From: an uncultured Clostridia bacterium
Lineage (GTDB): Bacteria; Bacillota; Clostridia; Lachnospirales; Anaerotignaceae
DNA: 34,287 nucleotides
NCBI GenBank assembly: GCA_944377425.1
Contig: CALWEX010000107.1
Location: 1-34,287 of the forward strand
Direction of reading: 5' to 3'
The notes beneath the pieces are model-generated. The model had not been told where the DNA came from. It ran no database searches and saw nothing but the letters and a program-made list of their open reading frames with translations. This document shows, one piece after another, positions 24,738 through 33,265 of the stretch; positions within the stretch are counted from its first letter, which is position 1, and every line of letters begins with the position of its first letter. Position numbers and translations under genes: made by a program.

Positions 24738-25691
24738 TTGATTGAGGTAAAAAATCTTTCAAAAATTTACGGCACATTTCATGCCGTTGATAATTTAAGC
24801 TTTAAAATAGACCAAAACTGCGTATTCGGTTTTTTAGGTCCTAACGGAGCTGGAAAAAGCACAACAATGAACATGATTACCGGCTGTTTAGCACCTACTA
24901 ATGGCGAAATAACAATTAACGGCTTTGATATGTCACTCAAACCGGAAGAAGCCAAAAAAAATATAGGCTACCTTCCTGAAATACCGCCTGTATATGAGGA
25001 TTTAACCCCTTATGAGTACTTGAGCTTTGTTGGTAACGCAAAAAAAATACCTAAAAGCGAGCTGAAAAAAAGCATAAACGATGTAATGGAAAAAACAAAC
25101 ATTACCGTTATGAAAAACCGCCTTATAAAAAATCTTTCAAAAGGCTACAGGCAAAGGGTTGGCATAGCACAGGCTATATTAGGTAATCCACCTGTTATAA
25201 TTTTAGACGAGCCTACAGTCGGCCTTGACCCGGAACAAATTATAGAAATTAGAAACTTAATAAAAGACTTAGGCAAAGACCATATAGTTATTTTAAGCAG
25301 CCATATACTTTCCGAAATAAGCGCTGTTTGCAGCAGCATAATGATTATATCCCACGGAAAATTAGTTGCCCTTGATACAGCAGAAAACCTTATTGGAAAC
25401 GAAGAAACAGAAAAAACCGTTGAATTAGAGGTAAAAGGCCAAAGGGAAACTGTGCTTGAAATACTTAAAAACACAGAAGGCATAACATTTTCTTCCTGTC
25501 TTGAGCAGAAAGAGAACACATATATTTTTAAATTTATGCCTCAAAATGACCCTCGAGAGCAGTTGTTTTATAATTTGAGCAATGCTCAGTGCCCTGTTAT
25601 ATCAATGTTTATTAAAAAGAGCTCACTGGAAGAAATATTCCTTGAAATAATACAGGAAAGTGAAAATACCAAGACAGGAGGCGAAAGTTAA
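24738..25691 (+). CDS. ABC transporter ATP-binding protein, GldA/NatA-like
   Basis: A 317-residue cytoplasmic ATPase. Walker A GPNGAGKST (34-42), signature LSKGY (133-137, Lys replacing the usual Gly), Walker B VIILDEP (153-159), D-loop GLDP, and the switch His in LSSHILSE are all present. The roughly 95 residues after the nucleotide-binding domain form the C-terminal regulatory extension seen in ABC-2 exporter ATPases. It is first of four overlapping genes resembling the gldA-gldF-gldG set. The start is TTG 24738 with AAGGAGG eight bases upstream. The stop overlaps the permease ATG by one base (TAATG). Substrate unknown. The Gld name reflects similarity to a Bacteroidetes gliding system; gliding is not implied here. 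Confidence 0.9.
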   Translation: MIEVKNLSKIYGTFHAVDNLSFKIDQNCVFGFLGPNGAGKSTTMNMITGCLAPTNGEITINGFDMSLKPEEAKKNIGYLPEIPPVYEDLTPYEYLSFVGNAKKIPKSELKKSINDVMEKTNITVMKNRLIKNLSKGYRQRVGIAQAILGNPPVIILDEPTVGLDPEQIIEIRNLIKDLGKDHIVILSSHILSEISAVCSSIMIISHGKLVALDTAENLIGNEETEKTVELEVKGQRETVLEILKNTEGITFSSCLEQKENTYIFKFMPQNDPREQLFYNLSNAQCPVISMFIKKSSLEEIFLEIIQESENTKTGGES

Positions 25692-26554
25692 TGCTTTCGG
25701 TTTACAAAAAAGAACTGCGGCTGTATTTTGTAACAGCTACAGGATATGTCTTTTTAGCTTTTATGCTTTTAAGCGCCGGACTTTATACAAGCCTTGTAAA
25801 CTTTGTTTACTACTCCGCCGCCTTTGAGTATGTAGTAAAAGACATGTGCTTTGTACTGCTTATTACAATACCACTTCTTACAATGCGTGTTTTTTCAGAT
25901 GAAAAAAAGCAGAAAACAGATAAACTGCTTTGCCTTTTGCCTATAGACGTAAAAAGCATTGTTTTGGGTAAGTTTTTGGCGCTGTGTACCATAACACTTA
26001 TACCAGCTGTTGTAATGTGTGCTTACCCTGTTATTTTATCATCTTATGGCGTTGTAAACTTTAAAACAGCATTCAGCTGTATATTAGCTTTTTACATACT
26101 TGAATGTACTTTATGCGCAATAGGCATGTTTACATCGTCCCTTACAGAAAACCAGATAATATCGGCTATACTCTGCTTCGGAATACTTCTTTTATGTTAT
26201 ATGATACCTACTATAGCCGAAAATATATCATCTGCGTCGGATTTTACATTTAAGGCTTTTACCGCCTGTGCCGCCGCTGTTTGCGTAATTATATTTATAG
26301 CGTCCAAAAAATGGCTTATAACACTTATAGCCGCCTTAATAATGGAAGTACCGCTTTTGGTTATATATTTTAAATATAACGAGCTTTTAGTAGGAAAATT
26401 TGCTTCATTCTCTCAGTGGTTTGCAATATTCGGAAAAATAGACTCATTTACAAACGGTGTTTTTGATATAACAGCTATAGTATATTTTATTACAGTAGCG
26501 CTTCTTTTTATATGCTTTACAATTCAGTCTGAAAACAGAAGGAGGTGGCGCTGA
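25691..26554 (+). CDS. ABC-2 type permease, GldF-like
   Basis: A 287-residue integral membrane protein with about six hydrophobic helices (first at about 14-37; last at about 262-280). The N-terminal pattern KKELRLYFVTATGYVFLAFMLL and the amphipathic MRVFSDEKKQKTDKLLCLLPI segment between helices 2 and 3 are typical of GldF/ABC2-membrane-3 permeases. It is the membrane channel of the four-gene system, partnered with the ATPase immediately upstream (1-base overlap) and the GldG-like protein downstream (TGATG overlap). Its ATG follows AGGAGG within the 3' end of the ATPase gene. Confidence 0.87.
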   Translation: MLSVYKKELRLYFVTATGYVFLAFMLLSAGLYTSLVNFVYYSAAFEYVVKDMCFVLLITIPLLTMRVFSDEKKQKTDKLLCLLPIDVKSIVLGKFLALCTITLIPAVVMCAYPVILSSYGVVNFKTAFSCILAFYILECTLCAIGMFTSSLTENQIISAILCFGILLLCYMIPTIAENISSASDFTFKAFTACAAAVCVIIFIASKKWLITLIAALIMEVPLLVIYFKYNELLVGKFASFSQWFAIFGKIDSFTNGVFDITAIVYFITVALLFICFTIQSENRRRWR

Positions 26555-27948
26555 TGGACACAAATAACAGCCAAAAACCTCATAATAAAAAAACAATATC
26601 TCAAAACAGCATTGGTATTATAATATGTGCCCTTTGCGTTACTCTTACAGTAGGCATTAATCTTTTGGTAAATGAGCTTCCTGTGGAAAGTACAAAGCTT
26701 GATACAACGGAAATAGGCCTTCATACCCTTTCCGACAATACAAAAGAGCTTCTTAACTCAATAACAGAAGATATATATATTTACAGAGTATGCCAGAGCG
26801 GTAAAGAAGACGCTACTCTTACAGACATGCTTGAAAGATACGCTTCTTTATGCTCATATCTTAATATAAGCACTATTGACCCTGCAGCATACCCTAATTT
26901 TGAGCAGCAGTATACAGAAGAAAGCTTAAGCAACAACAGCATAATAGTAACATCTGCAAAACGCAGCCAGATAATAGATTATGCTAACATAGCTACATAT
27001 ACCGCATTTAACGGCGAGGATTACCTTACAAGTGCTATTAAATACGTTACAAGCGAAAGCTTGCCTGTACTTTATGCACTTGAAGGACATGGCGAGAAAA
27101 AAGCCGATGATTCCCTTGTGGCAGCATTTAATAAAGCCGGAATAGAACTTAAAAGCCTTAACCTGCTTTCTTCAGGCTCTATACCAGAAGATACAGAGTG
27201 TATATTTGTATATGCTCCTGAAACTGACTTAACAGCTCAGGAAGCCGCTCAGCTGACAGAATATTTAGCAAATAACAGCAAAATGCTTTTAATCACCGAC
27301 TATAATTCATCAGAGCTTACAAACTTTACAGCTGTAATGAAAGAATACGGCGTATCTACATTAGATGGCGTTGTAATGGAAGGCGCAGCAGACAGATGTT
27401 TAAGCGGTTATCCTTATTATATTTTGCCTTATGCCAACGAAAAAAGCGAAATAACAAAACAGTTTAACAACAACAGCTCTTTTGTTTTAATGCCACTTGC
27501 TCAGGCAATAGTTAAAAACTCCGATATAAGGGATACAGTAGAAATTACAGACCTTCTTACAACATCTGATTTGGCATATATAATACAGGATAGTTCTTAT
27601 GAAAAAGTTGACGATATGCCAAACGGCCCTTACTCCCTTGCAGTATCAATAGAAGAAGAATATGACGGAAACGATACTAAAATAGTATGGATAACAAACA
27701 GTGAGTTTATTACATCGCAGTCCGACCAAATGGTAGGCGGCGCCAACTCTCAGTTCTTAACATCAGCTGTTAATTACCTTTGTGGTCAGGACATATCTTC
27801 TTCAGTAAACGGTAAGTCCCTTTCATTAGGTACTCTTATAGTTACAACATCACAAAGCAGAATGTGGAAAATAATACTTACAGGCATAATTCCAGCTATA
27901 GCGGCTGCCTTTGGAATAGTTGTATGGTACAGAAGGAGGAACCGCTGA
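26554..27948 (+). CDS. GldG-like ABC-associated extracytoplasmic protein (DUF4350/ABC_transp_aux type)
   Basis: A 464-residue membrane protein with one N-terminal helix (about 18-40), a large extracytoplasmic region and a C-terminal helix (about 438-458) ending in YRRRNR. The extracytoplasmic part has the GldG-like order: LHTLSDNTKELLNSI near the membrane, a region with PVLYALEGHGE (about 175), VYAPETDLTAQEAAQL (about 213) and a final MVGGANSQFLTSAVNYL segment (about 395). These are the auxiliary domains that accompany GldA/GldF. I use ATG 26554 with AGGAGG eight bases upstream; a GTG at 26545 would overlap that site. Overlap with both neighbours (TGATG) means tight coupling. The role, probably presenting a wall or surface substrate, is inferred. 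Confidence 0.82.
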   Translation: MDTNNSQKPHNKKTISQNSIGIIICALCVTLTVGINLLVNELPVESTKLDTTEIGLHTLSDNTKELLNSITEDIYIYRVCQSGKEDATLTDMLERYASLCSYLNISTIDPAAYPNFEQQYTEESLSNNSIIVTSAKRSQIIDYANIATYTAFNGEDYLTSAIKYVTSESLPVLYALEGHGEKKADDSLVAAFNKAGIELKSLNLLSSGSIPEDTECIFVYAPETDLTAQEAAQLTEYLANNSKMLLITDYNSSELTNFTAVMKEYGVSTLDGVVMEGAADRCLSGYPYYILPYANEKSEITKQFNNNSSFVLMPLAQAIVKNSDIRDTVEITDLLTTSDLAYIIQDSSYEKVDDMPNGPYSLAVSIEEEYDGNDTKIVWITNSEFITSQSDQMVGGANSQFLTSAVNYLCGQDISSSVNGKSLSLGTLIVTTSQSRMWKIILTGIIPAIAAAFGIVVWYRRRNR

Positions 27949-29318
27949 TGAAAAATAAAGGCATTAAAATAATTACTGTGCTTGTTGTTTTAAACATTGT
28001 TGTATTTGGAATATTCGGCGTTTTAAGGCACCAAAACAACATAGCTGCCAGCGCTGATACAAATATATATGTTTCGGAAAAAACAACAGGCGATATAGTT
28101 TCAATAAACTGCCAAAACGAGGACATGCCTTTTGAGTTTAATTTAAAAGATGGCTCCTGGGTTCTTGCTTCTGACGAAACATTTCCTGTAAGCACAGAAA
28201 TAGTTAATGAATTCTTAGAAAAAGGCAACAACCTTGTTGCTGCAAGGCTTGTATCTTCTGACGGTGACTATGAAAGATTTGGTCTTAATTCACCTCAGCA
28301 GACAATAACACTTACAGACTCACAAGGTGTAAGCGTAACATATTTAATAGGCAGCTATAACGAAAATATAGAGAGATATTATGCCTGCGAAAAAGACAGC
28401 CAAAACATTTACATTATAAATAAATCAGTAGGCGACGTGCTTGTTCAGGACCTTTATTCCTATGCTGCATCTTACGACCTTTCAGGCCTTTCAAAAGCTA
28501 CACTTTTATCTTTTGACTGTGTAACACCTGAAAGCCAAGTATCCGTATTTCAAACTGAAAAAGACCAAAACAGCCCTATGGGCAGCAGCTCAATTTGGCG
28601 TTTTTCACAGCCTTTTAACAGTGATACATTTGTAGATGCCAATAAGGTAGACTCTTTTATAGCTAAGCTTAAAACAGCGGCAGAAAGCAAATGTGTGTCA
28701 TACTCACCTGATGAAGCGGATATTGAAAACTACGGCCTTTTAAATCCTCAAAGCTCGTTTAAATTAACATACACAACCGACAGCGGGGAAAAACAGGCTG
28801 TTATGTATTTAGGCAAAGAAAACGAGGACGGCTCAATATTCATTATGTTTGAAGGTGCCAGCACAATAGGCCTTTTAGATAGCGAAACAGCTTCATCACT
28901 TAAAGAGTATTTTGACTGCTATAAATTTGTTCCACAGTCAATATGTGCTGTTAAAAAAGACAAAGTTGACACAATGACTGTAACAGCAAATGGCACAACA
29001 TATAACTTTGCTTTTACAGATAATGGTTACACCCTTAACGGCACACCTTGCTCAGACGAAAGCTTTGAGGCATTCTACAATAAGCTTTCCGGCATTGTAA
29101 GCAATACTCACAGCAGTGAAGCAGCACAGACTGCAGCTGGAGAAGACAGCTTTACAATAACATATCACTTTAAAGATTCATCCTACAGTGATGTAACGGC
29201 TGTTTATACACCTTACGACAGCAACTATTACACAGCATCCTGCGGTCAAATGAGCGGCAGACTTGTTAACAAGCGTTCAGTAGAAGGCGTATTAAGCCTT
29301 CTTGAAGCAGTAAAATAA
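27948..29318 (+). CDS. DUF4340-domain membrane-anchored protein of the Gld-type ABC system
   Basis: A 456-residue protein with an N-terminal anchor helix (about 6-27, IITVLVVLNIVVFGIFGVL) and no other clear membrane segment, so most of it lies outside the membrane. At least two similar beta-rich blocks can be seen: each has a NYGLL/RFGLNSP-type turn followed by a short strand pair and a YLG(K/S) motif (about 100-135 and about 260-300), the pattern of DUF4340. DUF4340 proteins regularly follow gldF and gldG homologues; their function is unknown. ATG 27948 follows AGGAGG and overlaps the upstream stop (TGATG). It is the last gene of the operon, with a terminator 12 bases later. The initial longer reading frame from 27864 overlaps gldG and is not supported. 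Confidence 0.8.
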   Translation: MKNKGIKIITVLVVLNIVVFGIFGVLRHQNNIAASADTNIYVSEKTTGDIVSINCQNEDMPFEFNLKDGSWVLASDETFPVSTEIVNEFLEKGNNLVAARLVSSDGDYERFGLNSPQQTITLTDSQGVSVTYLIGSYNENIERYYACEKDSQNIYIINKSVGDVLVQDLYSYAASYDLSGLSKATLLSFDCVTPESQVSVFQTEKDQNSPMGSSSIWRFSQPFNSDTFVDANKVDSFIAKLKTAAESKCVSYSPDEADIENYGLLNPQSSFKLTYTTDSGEKQAVMYLGKENEDGSIFIMFEGASTIGLLDSETASSLKEYFDCYKFVPQSICAVKKDKVDTMTVTANGTTYNFAFTDNGYTLNGTPCSDESFEAFYNKLSGIVSNTHSSEAAQTAAGEDSFTITYHFKDSSYSDVTAVYTPYDSNYYTASCGQMSGRLVNKRSVEGVLSLLEAVK

Positions 29319-29329
29319 AACAAAAATTT

Positions 29330-29359
29330 AAGGCACTGAATTAAATCAGTGCCTTTTTT
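29330..29359 (+). terminator. Terminator of the Gld-type ABC operon
   Basis: A perfect 10-bp stem AAGGCACTGA/TCAGTGCCTT (29330-29339 with 29346-29355), 6-base loop and T-run. It may also end transcription of the convergent 3-hydroxyacyl-CoA dehydrogenase gene, though its T-run on that strand is weaker. Confidence 0.9.
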
Positions 29360-29364
29360 ATTAC

Positions 29365-30309
29365 TTATAAATAATCCTTATAAAATTTATCAAGTATTTC
29401 AAGAAATCTCTTGTCCCTTTCGGCTATAGCCTCTTTATCTTTTCCGTTTGAATAGTCATAAAATCCTAAACCGTTTTTAACACCATGTCCGCCTTTTTCA
29501 CATACAGTTTCAGTTAAAAGCGGTATATTTTCTTCTGCAGAAAGGTCAGGCACAAGATAACGTGATATTTTATCAAACGTATCAAGTCCGCCTATATCAG
29601 CCACTCTGAAAGGCCCTATACATGCATAACGCATACCAAGGCCAAAACGTACTACATCGTCTATATCCTCTATATCTGCCCAGCCGTTTTTAGCAATATA
29701 TGCTGCCTCTCTTAATATGGCATACTGAAGCCTATTAAATATAAATCCAGCACACTCTTTTTTAACAACTACGGCTTTTTTATGTATGCTTTCGCAGACA
29801 TTTTTAACTGTTTCAAGTGTTTCGTCACTTGTATGCTCGCCTTTTATAATTTCTATAAGCGGCACAAGGTGCGGCGGATTAATCCAGTGCATACCTGCAA
29901 ATCTTTCAGGATATTTAAGCTCTTTGGCCATTTCACTTACAGAAAGACCAGATGTATTTGTAACTATAATACAGTTCTTTGGCGCAACATCTGATATATA
30001 GCGGTAAAACTCCTTCTTGATTTCCATGTCCTCAATAATAGTTTCTATTATGTACTGCGCATTATTAAAACATGAATAGTCAGTTGTAAAGTTTATTGAT
30101 TTTTTAATTCTGTCTGACTCTTCTTTTGTTAAATGCCCTGCCTTTACAAGGCTTTCTTGATTTATTTCCATAAGATTTACGGCTTTTTCTATTGACTTTT
30201 CTGTTCTGCCCAAAAGTGTTGTATTATAGCCATACTGAGCAAATATCTGAGCCATTGAAGCACCCATAACACCTGGGCCATATATTACTATTGACTTAAT
30301 ATCATTCAT
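29365..30309 (-). CDS. 3-hydroxyacyl-CoA dehydrogenase family NAD-dependent oxidoreductase
   Basis: A 314-residue oxidoreductase with the N-terminal Rossmann domain (GPGVMG, 11-16) and the C-terminal 3HCDH helical domain (from about 188, beginning GFIFNRLQYAILREA). The catalytic His is His141 in GMHWINPP and its partner is probably Glu153 in LVPLIEI; Ser120 is in NTSGLS. Fatty-acid enzymes of the family usually read HFFNP here, so HWINPP points to a related branch (for example L-gulonate, carnitine or other hydroxy-acid dehydrogenases). Substrate is uncertain. ATG 30309 has AAAGGAGG seven bases upstream. It is divergent from an amidohydrolase gene across 119 bases, which suggests co-regulation and possibly one catabolic pathway. 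Confidence 0.85.
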   Translation of the reverse strand: MNDIKSIVIYGPGVMGASMAQIFAQYGYNTTLLGRTEKSIEKAVNLMEINQESLVKAGHLTKEESDRIKKSINFTTDYSCFNNAQYIIETIIEDMEIKKEFYRYISDVAPKNCIIVTNTSGLSVSEMAKELKYPERFAGMHWINPPHLVPLIEIIKGEHTSDETLETVKNVCESIHKKAVVVKKECAGFIFNRLQYAILREAAYIAKNGWADIEDIDDVVRFGLGMRYACIGPFRVADIGGLDTFDKISRYLVPDLSAEENIPLLTETVCEKGGHGVKNGLGFYDYSNGKDKEAIAERDKRFLEILDKFYKDYL

Positions 30310-30371
30310 TTTTTAAACCTCCTTTGTTATAAATATAGTAACACAATATATAAAAAACGGTAAATAATTAT

Positions 30372-30399
30372 TTGTTTTTTAACTGCATAATGCTATAAT
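30372..30399 (+). promoter_or_regulatory. Sigma-A type promoter of the amidohydrolase gene
   Basis: TTGTTT (30372-30377) and perfect TATAAT (30394-30399) are 16 bases apart, with the ATG 30 bases beyond. It shares the 119-bp gap with the divergent dehydrogenase gene. Confidence 0.6.
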
Positions 30400-30428
30400 T
30401 CCATAATAAAACTACAGGAGATGATTAA

Positions 30429-31247
30429 ATGAAAATTATAGATGCGCATATTCATTACAAACCTGAGTATGAACCATTTAATTTGGTTGCTGAAAATTCA
30501 GGACACAAAAACACAGCAGAGCACTTAAAAGCTGAGTTTGAAAAAAACAACATATGCCATGCCATAGTTATGGGCAACATAACTGCCGATGTTAAAGACC
30601 ATAACTACCCGGATAACATGAGTTACTGTATAGGCTTTGACTCCAAGTGTTTTGTTGACTTAGAAAAAAACTATGATTATTTTGTCTATATGGCAGAAGA
30701 AAACCTTAAACGAGATAACTGTGTTGGCATTAAGCTTTATCCCGGCTACTGCCACTATTATGTATACGATAAAATTTACACTCCATTTTATAACCTTGCC
30801 AAAAAATACGAAAAGCCTGTAGCTATACACACAGGAGCTGTTTCAAACCCAAGTGCGCTTTTAAAATACAGCCACCCTCTTACATTAGATGAAGCGGCAG
30901 TTAAATTTCCTAATGTACGTTTTGTTATGTGCCATTTTGGAAATCCGTTTTTAGCCGATGCCGCCGCTGTATGCGAGAAAAATAGGAATATAACAATAGA
31001 CATATCCGGCCTTATAGAAGGGAATTTTGATGTGAACTGGTATTTTAAAGCTAAAAGCGGATATGTGGAGATATTAAAGGCATGGCTTAATTATTTCGGG
31101 GATTACAAGCGCATTATGTACGGCTCTGACTGGCCTATTGTAAACATTGAAAAATATATTGAGGTTATAAAAAACATAATTCCTAAAGAAAACCATCAGG
31201 ACGTATTTTTTAACAACGCAGTTGATATTTATAATTTAAAAATTTAA
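30429..31247 (+). CDS. Amidohydrolase-superfamily (TIM-barrel) metal-dependent hydrolase
   Basis: A 272-residue COG2159-like amidohydrolase. Metal-binding residues are visible: HIH (His7, His9), His134 in VAIHTGA, His169 in MCHFGNP, and Asp234 in GSDWP; GIKLYPG (100-106) supplies the usual mid-barrel strand. Characterised relatives act as decarboxylases, lactonases or hydrolases on small organic acids; the substrate is unknown. ATG 30429 has AGGAG about eight bases upstream. It is divergently paired with the 3-hydroxyacyl-CoA dehydrogenase family gene. Its likely terminator (31427-31464) is unusually distant, about 180 bases after the stop, with a palindromic element in between. Confidence 0.85.
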   Translation: MKIIDAHIHYKPEYEPFNLVAENSGHKNTAEHLKAEFEKNNICHAIVMGNITADVKDHNYPDNMSYCIGFDSKCFVDLEKNYDYFVYMAEENLKRDNCVGIKLYPGYCHYYVYDKIYTPFYNLAKKYEKPVAIHTGAVSNPSALLKYSHPLTLDEAAVKFPNVRFVMCHFGNPFLADAAAVCEKNRNITIDISGLIEGNFDVNWYFKAKSGYVEILKAWLNYFGDYKRIMYGSDWPIVNIEKYIEVIKNIIPKENHQDVFFNNAVDIYNLKI

Positions 31248-31322
31248 GTTCACAAATTATTTTCAAAATAATCATTTATAATTTACATATTATGGTTATT
31301 ATATACTCATACAAAAAATCAC

Positions 31323-31394
31323 AGAAATCCAGCGGATACCTTCCCCAAATATACTCCATCCCCTTAAAATCCACCCGGTATCCAGACGATTTCT
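31323..31394. repeat. 72-bp imperfect palindromic element
   Basis: 18-base arms at 31323-31340 and 31377-31394 are inverted copies matching at 14 of 18 positions: AGAAATC and GGATACC are exact, and the four bases between differ. They enclose a 36-base C-rich, G-poor loop with three C runs (31343, 31360, 31374). Composition differs sharply from the AT-rich surroundings. It lies between the amidohydrolase stop and that gene's terminator. Because of the symmetry both strands read as short peptides beginning KSSGY and ending RYP-x-DF; the minus strand has a 41-codon frame starting at 31401-31399. I take it as a non-coding dispersed-type repeat, though only one copy is in this window. Confidence 0.5.
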
Positions 31395-31426
31395 TTTGCA
31401 TATACAAAACCCCTTATAAAGAGAAT

Positions 31427-31464
31427 ACACAAAAGGCGCCGATAAAAATCGGCGCTTTTTGTGT
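31427..31464 (+). terminator. Strong rho-independent terminator
   Basis: A 17-bp stem (ACACAAAAGGCGCCGAT with its complement, one G-T pair; 31427-31443 with 31448-31464) has an AAAA loop and a T-run on the 3' arm. It probably ends the amidohydrolase transcript. Confidence 0.85.
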
Positions 31465-31614
31465 GCTTAAAATAAAATTTATTTAATTTTTTTAATGTGC
31501 TGCTTAACATCATTTTTACCAAACATTTACTTATTTGCGGTGGAAGACAATAAATGATAAGCGCTATACTATGTGCCGTAAGTAATAAGTTACATTTTCT
31601 TAGGAGGAGAAATA

Positions 31615-33153
31615 ATGAAAAAAAATATTTTAAGACCAATACTTGCACTTTCGGCTGCGGCTATTTTAACTGTCAGCGCATTTACATTTATGCCTACTGG
31701 AACAAATGTAATAGCAGCATCACAAACAGAAAATACTGGCGTTTCAGCTACAAGCACAGCACCTAAATATGTTTTCCTTTTCATAGGCGACGGCATGAGC
31801 TACCCTCAAATACAGGCAGCAAGCGACTACCTTGGAGCTAAAAAACAGGGCAATACACCAGAAATACTTAAAGGCGGCGAAAACCTTTCATTTATGAATT
31901 TCCCTGCTGTAGGCAGCGCTACAACATTTGACTCAACTTCATTCTGTCCTGACTCAGCTTCAACAGCTACTTCAATTTCTACAGGACACAAAACTTACAG
32001 CTCTGTAATAAATATGGACGAAACAAAAACAATTTCTTACGAAGCTATTACAGAAAAAGTTAAAGACCAGCTTGGTTACAAAATTGGCGTTATTACAACA
32101 GTTAACTTAAACCATGCTACACCTGCTGCTTTTTATGCTCATCAGGCAAGCAGAAATAATTACTATGAAATTGGTCAGGAAATGGTAGAAAGCGGTTTTG
32201 ATTATTTTGCAGGCGGCGGACTTTTAAATCCTACAGGTAAAAATGAAGACCAGGAAAGCATTTATTCTTTAGCTGAAAAAGCTGGATATAATGTAATTGA
32301 TACACAAGCTGAGGCTGAAGCTCTTACACCAGAAGACGGAAAATCAATTATTATAGGCGAAAACCTTGCCGACAGTGATTCATTAAACTACAGCAACGAC
32401 AGACCAGATGGCGAATGGGCACTTAAGGACTATGTTGCTAAAGGTATTGAAATGCTTGATAACAAAAACGGCTTCTTTATGATGGTAGAAGGCGGAAAGA
32501 TTGACTGGGCTTGCCACGCTAACGATGCAGGAAGCACAATTTCAGACACAATAGCATTAAGCGAAGCTGTTGAGGAAGCAGTTGATTTTTACAAAGAGCA
32601 CCCTACAGAAACTCTTATTTTAGTAACAGGCGACCACGAAACAGGCGGTCTTACAATAGGTTATGCTGGCACAGATTATGATACATACCTTGCTAACCTT
32701 ACAAACCAAAAAATTTCTTATGCTAAATACGACGAAGAATATGTTTCAAAATATGTTGAAGAAAACACACCATTTGAAACAGTATTAAAAGACATCAAAG
32801 AAAATTTTGGCCTTATGACAGCCGATGACCCTGATGCCGCAAATAACGAAAAACTTGTTCTTACAGACTATGAACTTTCAAAACTTAAAGCAGCTTACGA
32901 TAAAACAATGTCAGGTGAAGAAGTAGACAGCTCAAATCAGGAAGAATACGTTCTTTACGGAACATATGAGCCATTAAGTGTAACAATAACACATATATTA
33001 AACAACAAATCAGGCATCAACTTTGCTTCTTATGCACATACAGGCCTTCCTGTTGGAGTATTTGCTCTTGGAAATGGACAAGACCTCTTTAACGGATATT
33101 ACGACAATACAGATATATACGATAAAGTAGCAGGCCTGCTTGATATTGAATAA
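31615..33153 (+). CDS. Secreted alkaline phosphatase (PhoA family)
   Basis: A 512-residue exported metallo-phosphomonoesterase that releases phosphate from organic esters outside the cell. A signal peptide covers about residues 1-35 (KKNILRP, hydrophobic core, cleavage near VIAA-SQ). Metal ligands and active site are recognisable: Asp59 in FIGDGMS, nucleophile Ser114 in CPDSAST, HATPAAF, MMVEGGKIDWACHAND, and TGDHETGG. The protein is a little longer than the Escherichia coli enzyme (about 470). ATG 31615 has AGGAGGAG seven to eight bases upstream. A possible -10 at 31565 has no good -35, which would fit phosphate-dependent activation, but no clear Pho box was seen. A hairpin (33200-33230) separates it from the yibE/F-like gene. 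Confidence 0.92.
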   Translation: MKKNILRPILALSAAAILTVSAFTFMPTGTNVIAASQTENTGVSATSTAPKYVFLFIGDGMSYPQIQAASDYLGAKKQGNTPEILKGGENLSFMNFPAVGSATTFDSTSFCPDSASTATSISTGHKTYSSVINMDETKTISYEAITEKVKDQLGYKIGVITTVNLNHATPAAFYAHQASRNNYYEIGQEMVESGFDYFAGGGLLNPTGKNEDQESIYSLAEKAGYNVIDTQAEAEALTPEDGKSIIIGENLADSDSLNYSNDRPDGEWALKDYVAKGIEMLDNKNGFFMMVEGGKIDWACHANDAGSTISDTIALSEAVEEAVDFYKEHPTETLILVTGDHETGGLTIGYAGTDYDTYLANLTNQKISYAKYDEEYVSKYVEENTPFETVLKDIKENFGLMTADDPDAANNEKLVLTDYELSKLKAAYDKTMSGEEVDSSNQEEYVLYGTYEPLSVTITHILNNKSGINFASYAHTGLPVGVFALGNGQDLFNGYYDNTDIYDKVAGLLDIE

Positions 33154-33199
33154 TAATGCTAATACAAAATTTTTCATAAATTAACCCCTATTAACACGA

Positions 33200-33230
33200 A
33201 AATGTGGTACGGAAATTCCGTACCGCATTT
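33200..33230 (+). terminator. Hairpin after the alkaline phosphatase gene, probable terminator
   Basis: AAATGTGGTACGG (33200-33212) pairs with CCGTACCGCATTT (33218-33230) with one T-G pair, giving a stable 13-bp stem and a 5-base loop. Only three T residues end it, so termination into the gene 36 bases later may be partial. Confidence 0.55.
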
Positions 33231-33265
33231 CGCTGTCAAAACAAATATTAAGGAGAATACATAAA

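Larger units (their letters stand above)
31248..31614. other. 367-bp intergenic region before the alkaline phosphatase gene
   Basis: No convincing gene is seen. It contains the palindromic element (31323-31394), a strong terminator (31427-31464) and the upstream region of the phosphatase gene. There TATACT (31565-31570) is a possible -10 with only a poor -35 (TGGAAG, 18 bases away), which would suit activator-dependent expression. Confidence 0.4.

Noticed and set aside
31292..31486. 64-codon plus-strand frame and the minus-strand frames over the palindrome
   Set aside because: The frame reads through the terminator hairpin, and the similarity of both strands' peptides is explained by the inverted repeat.
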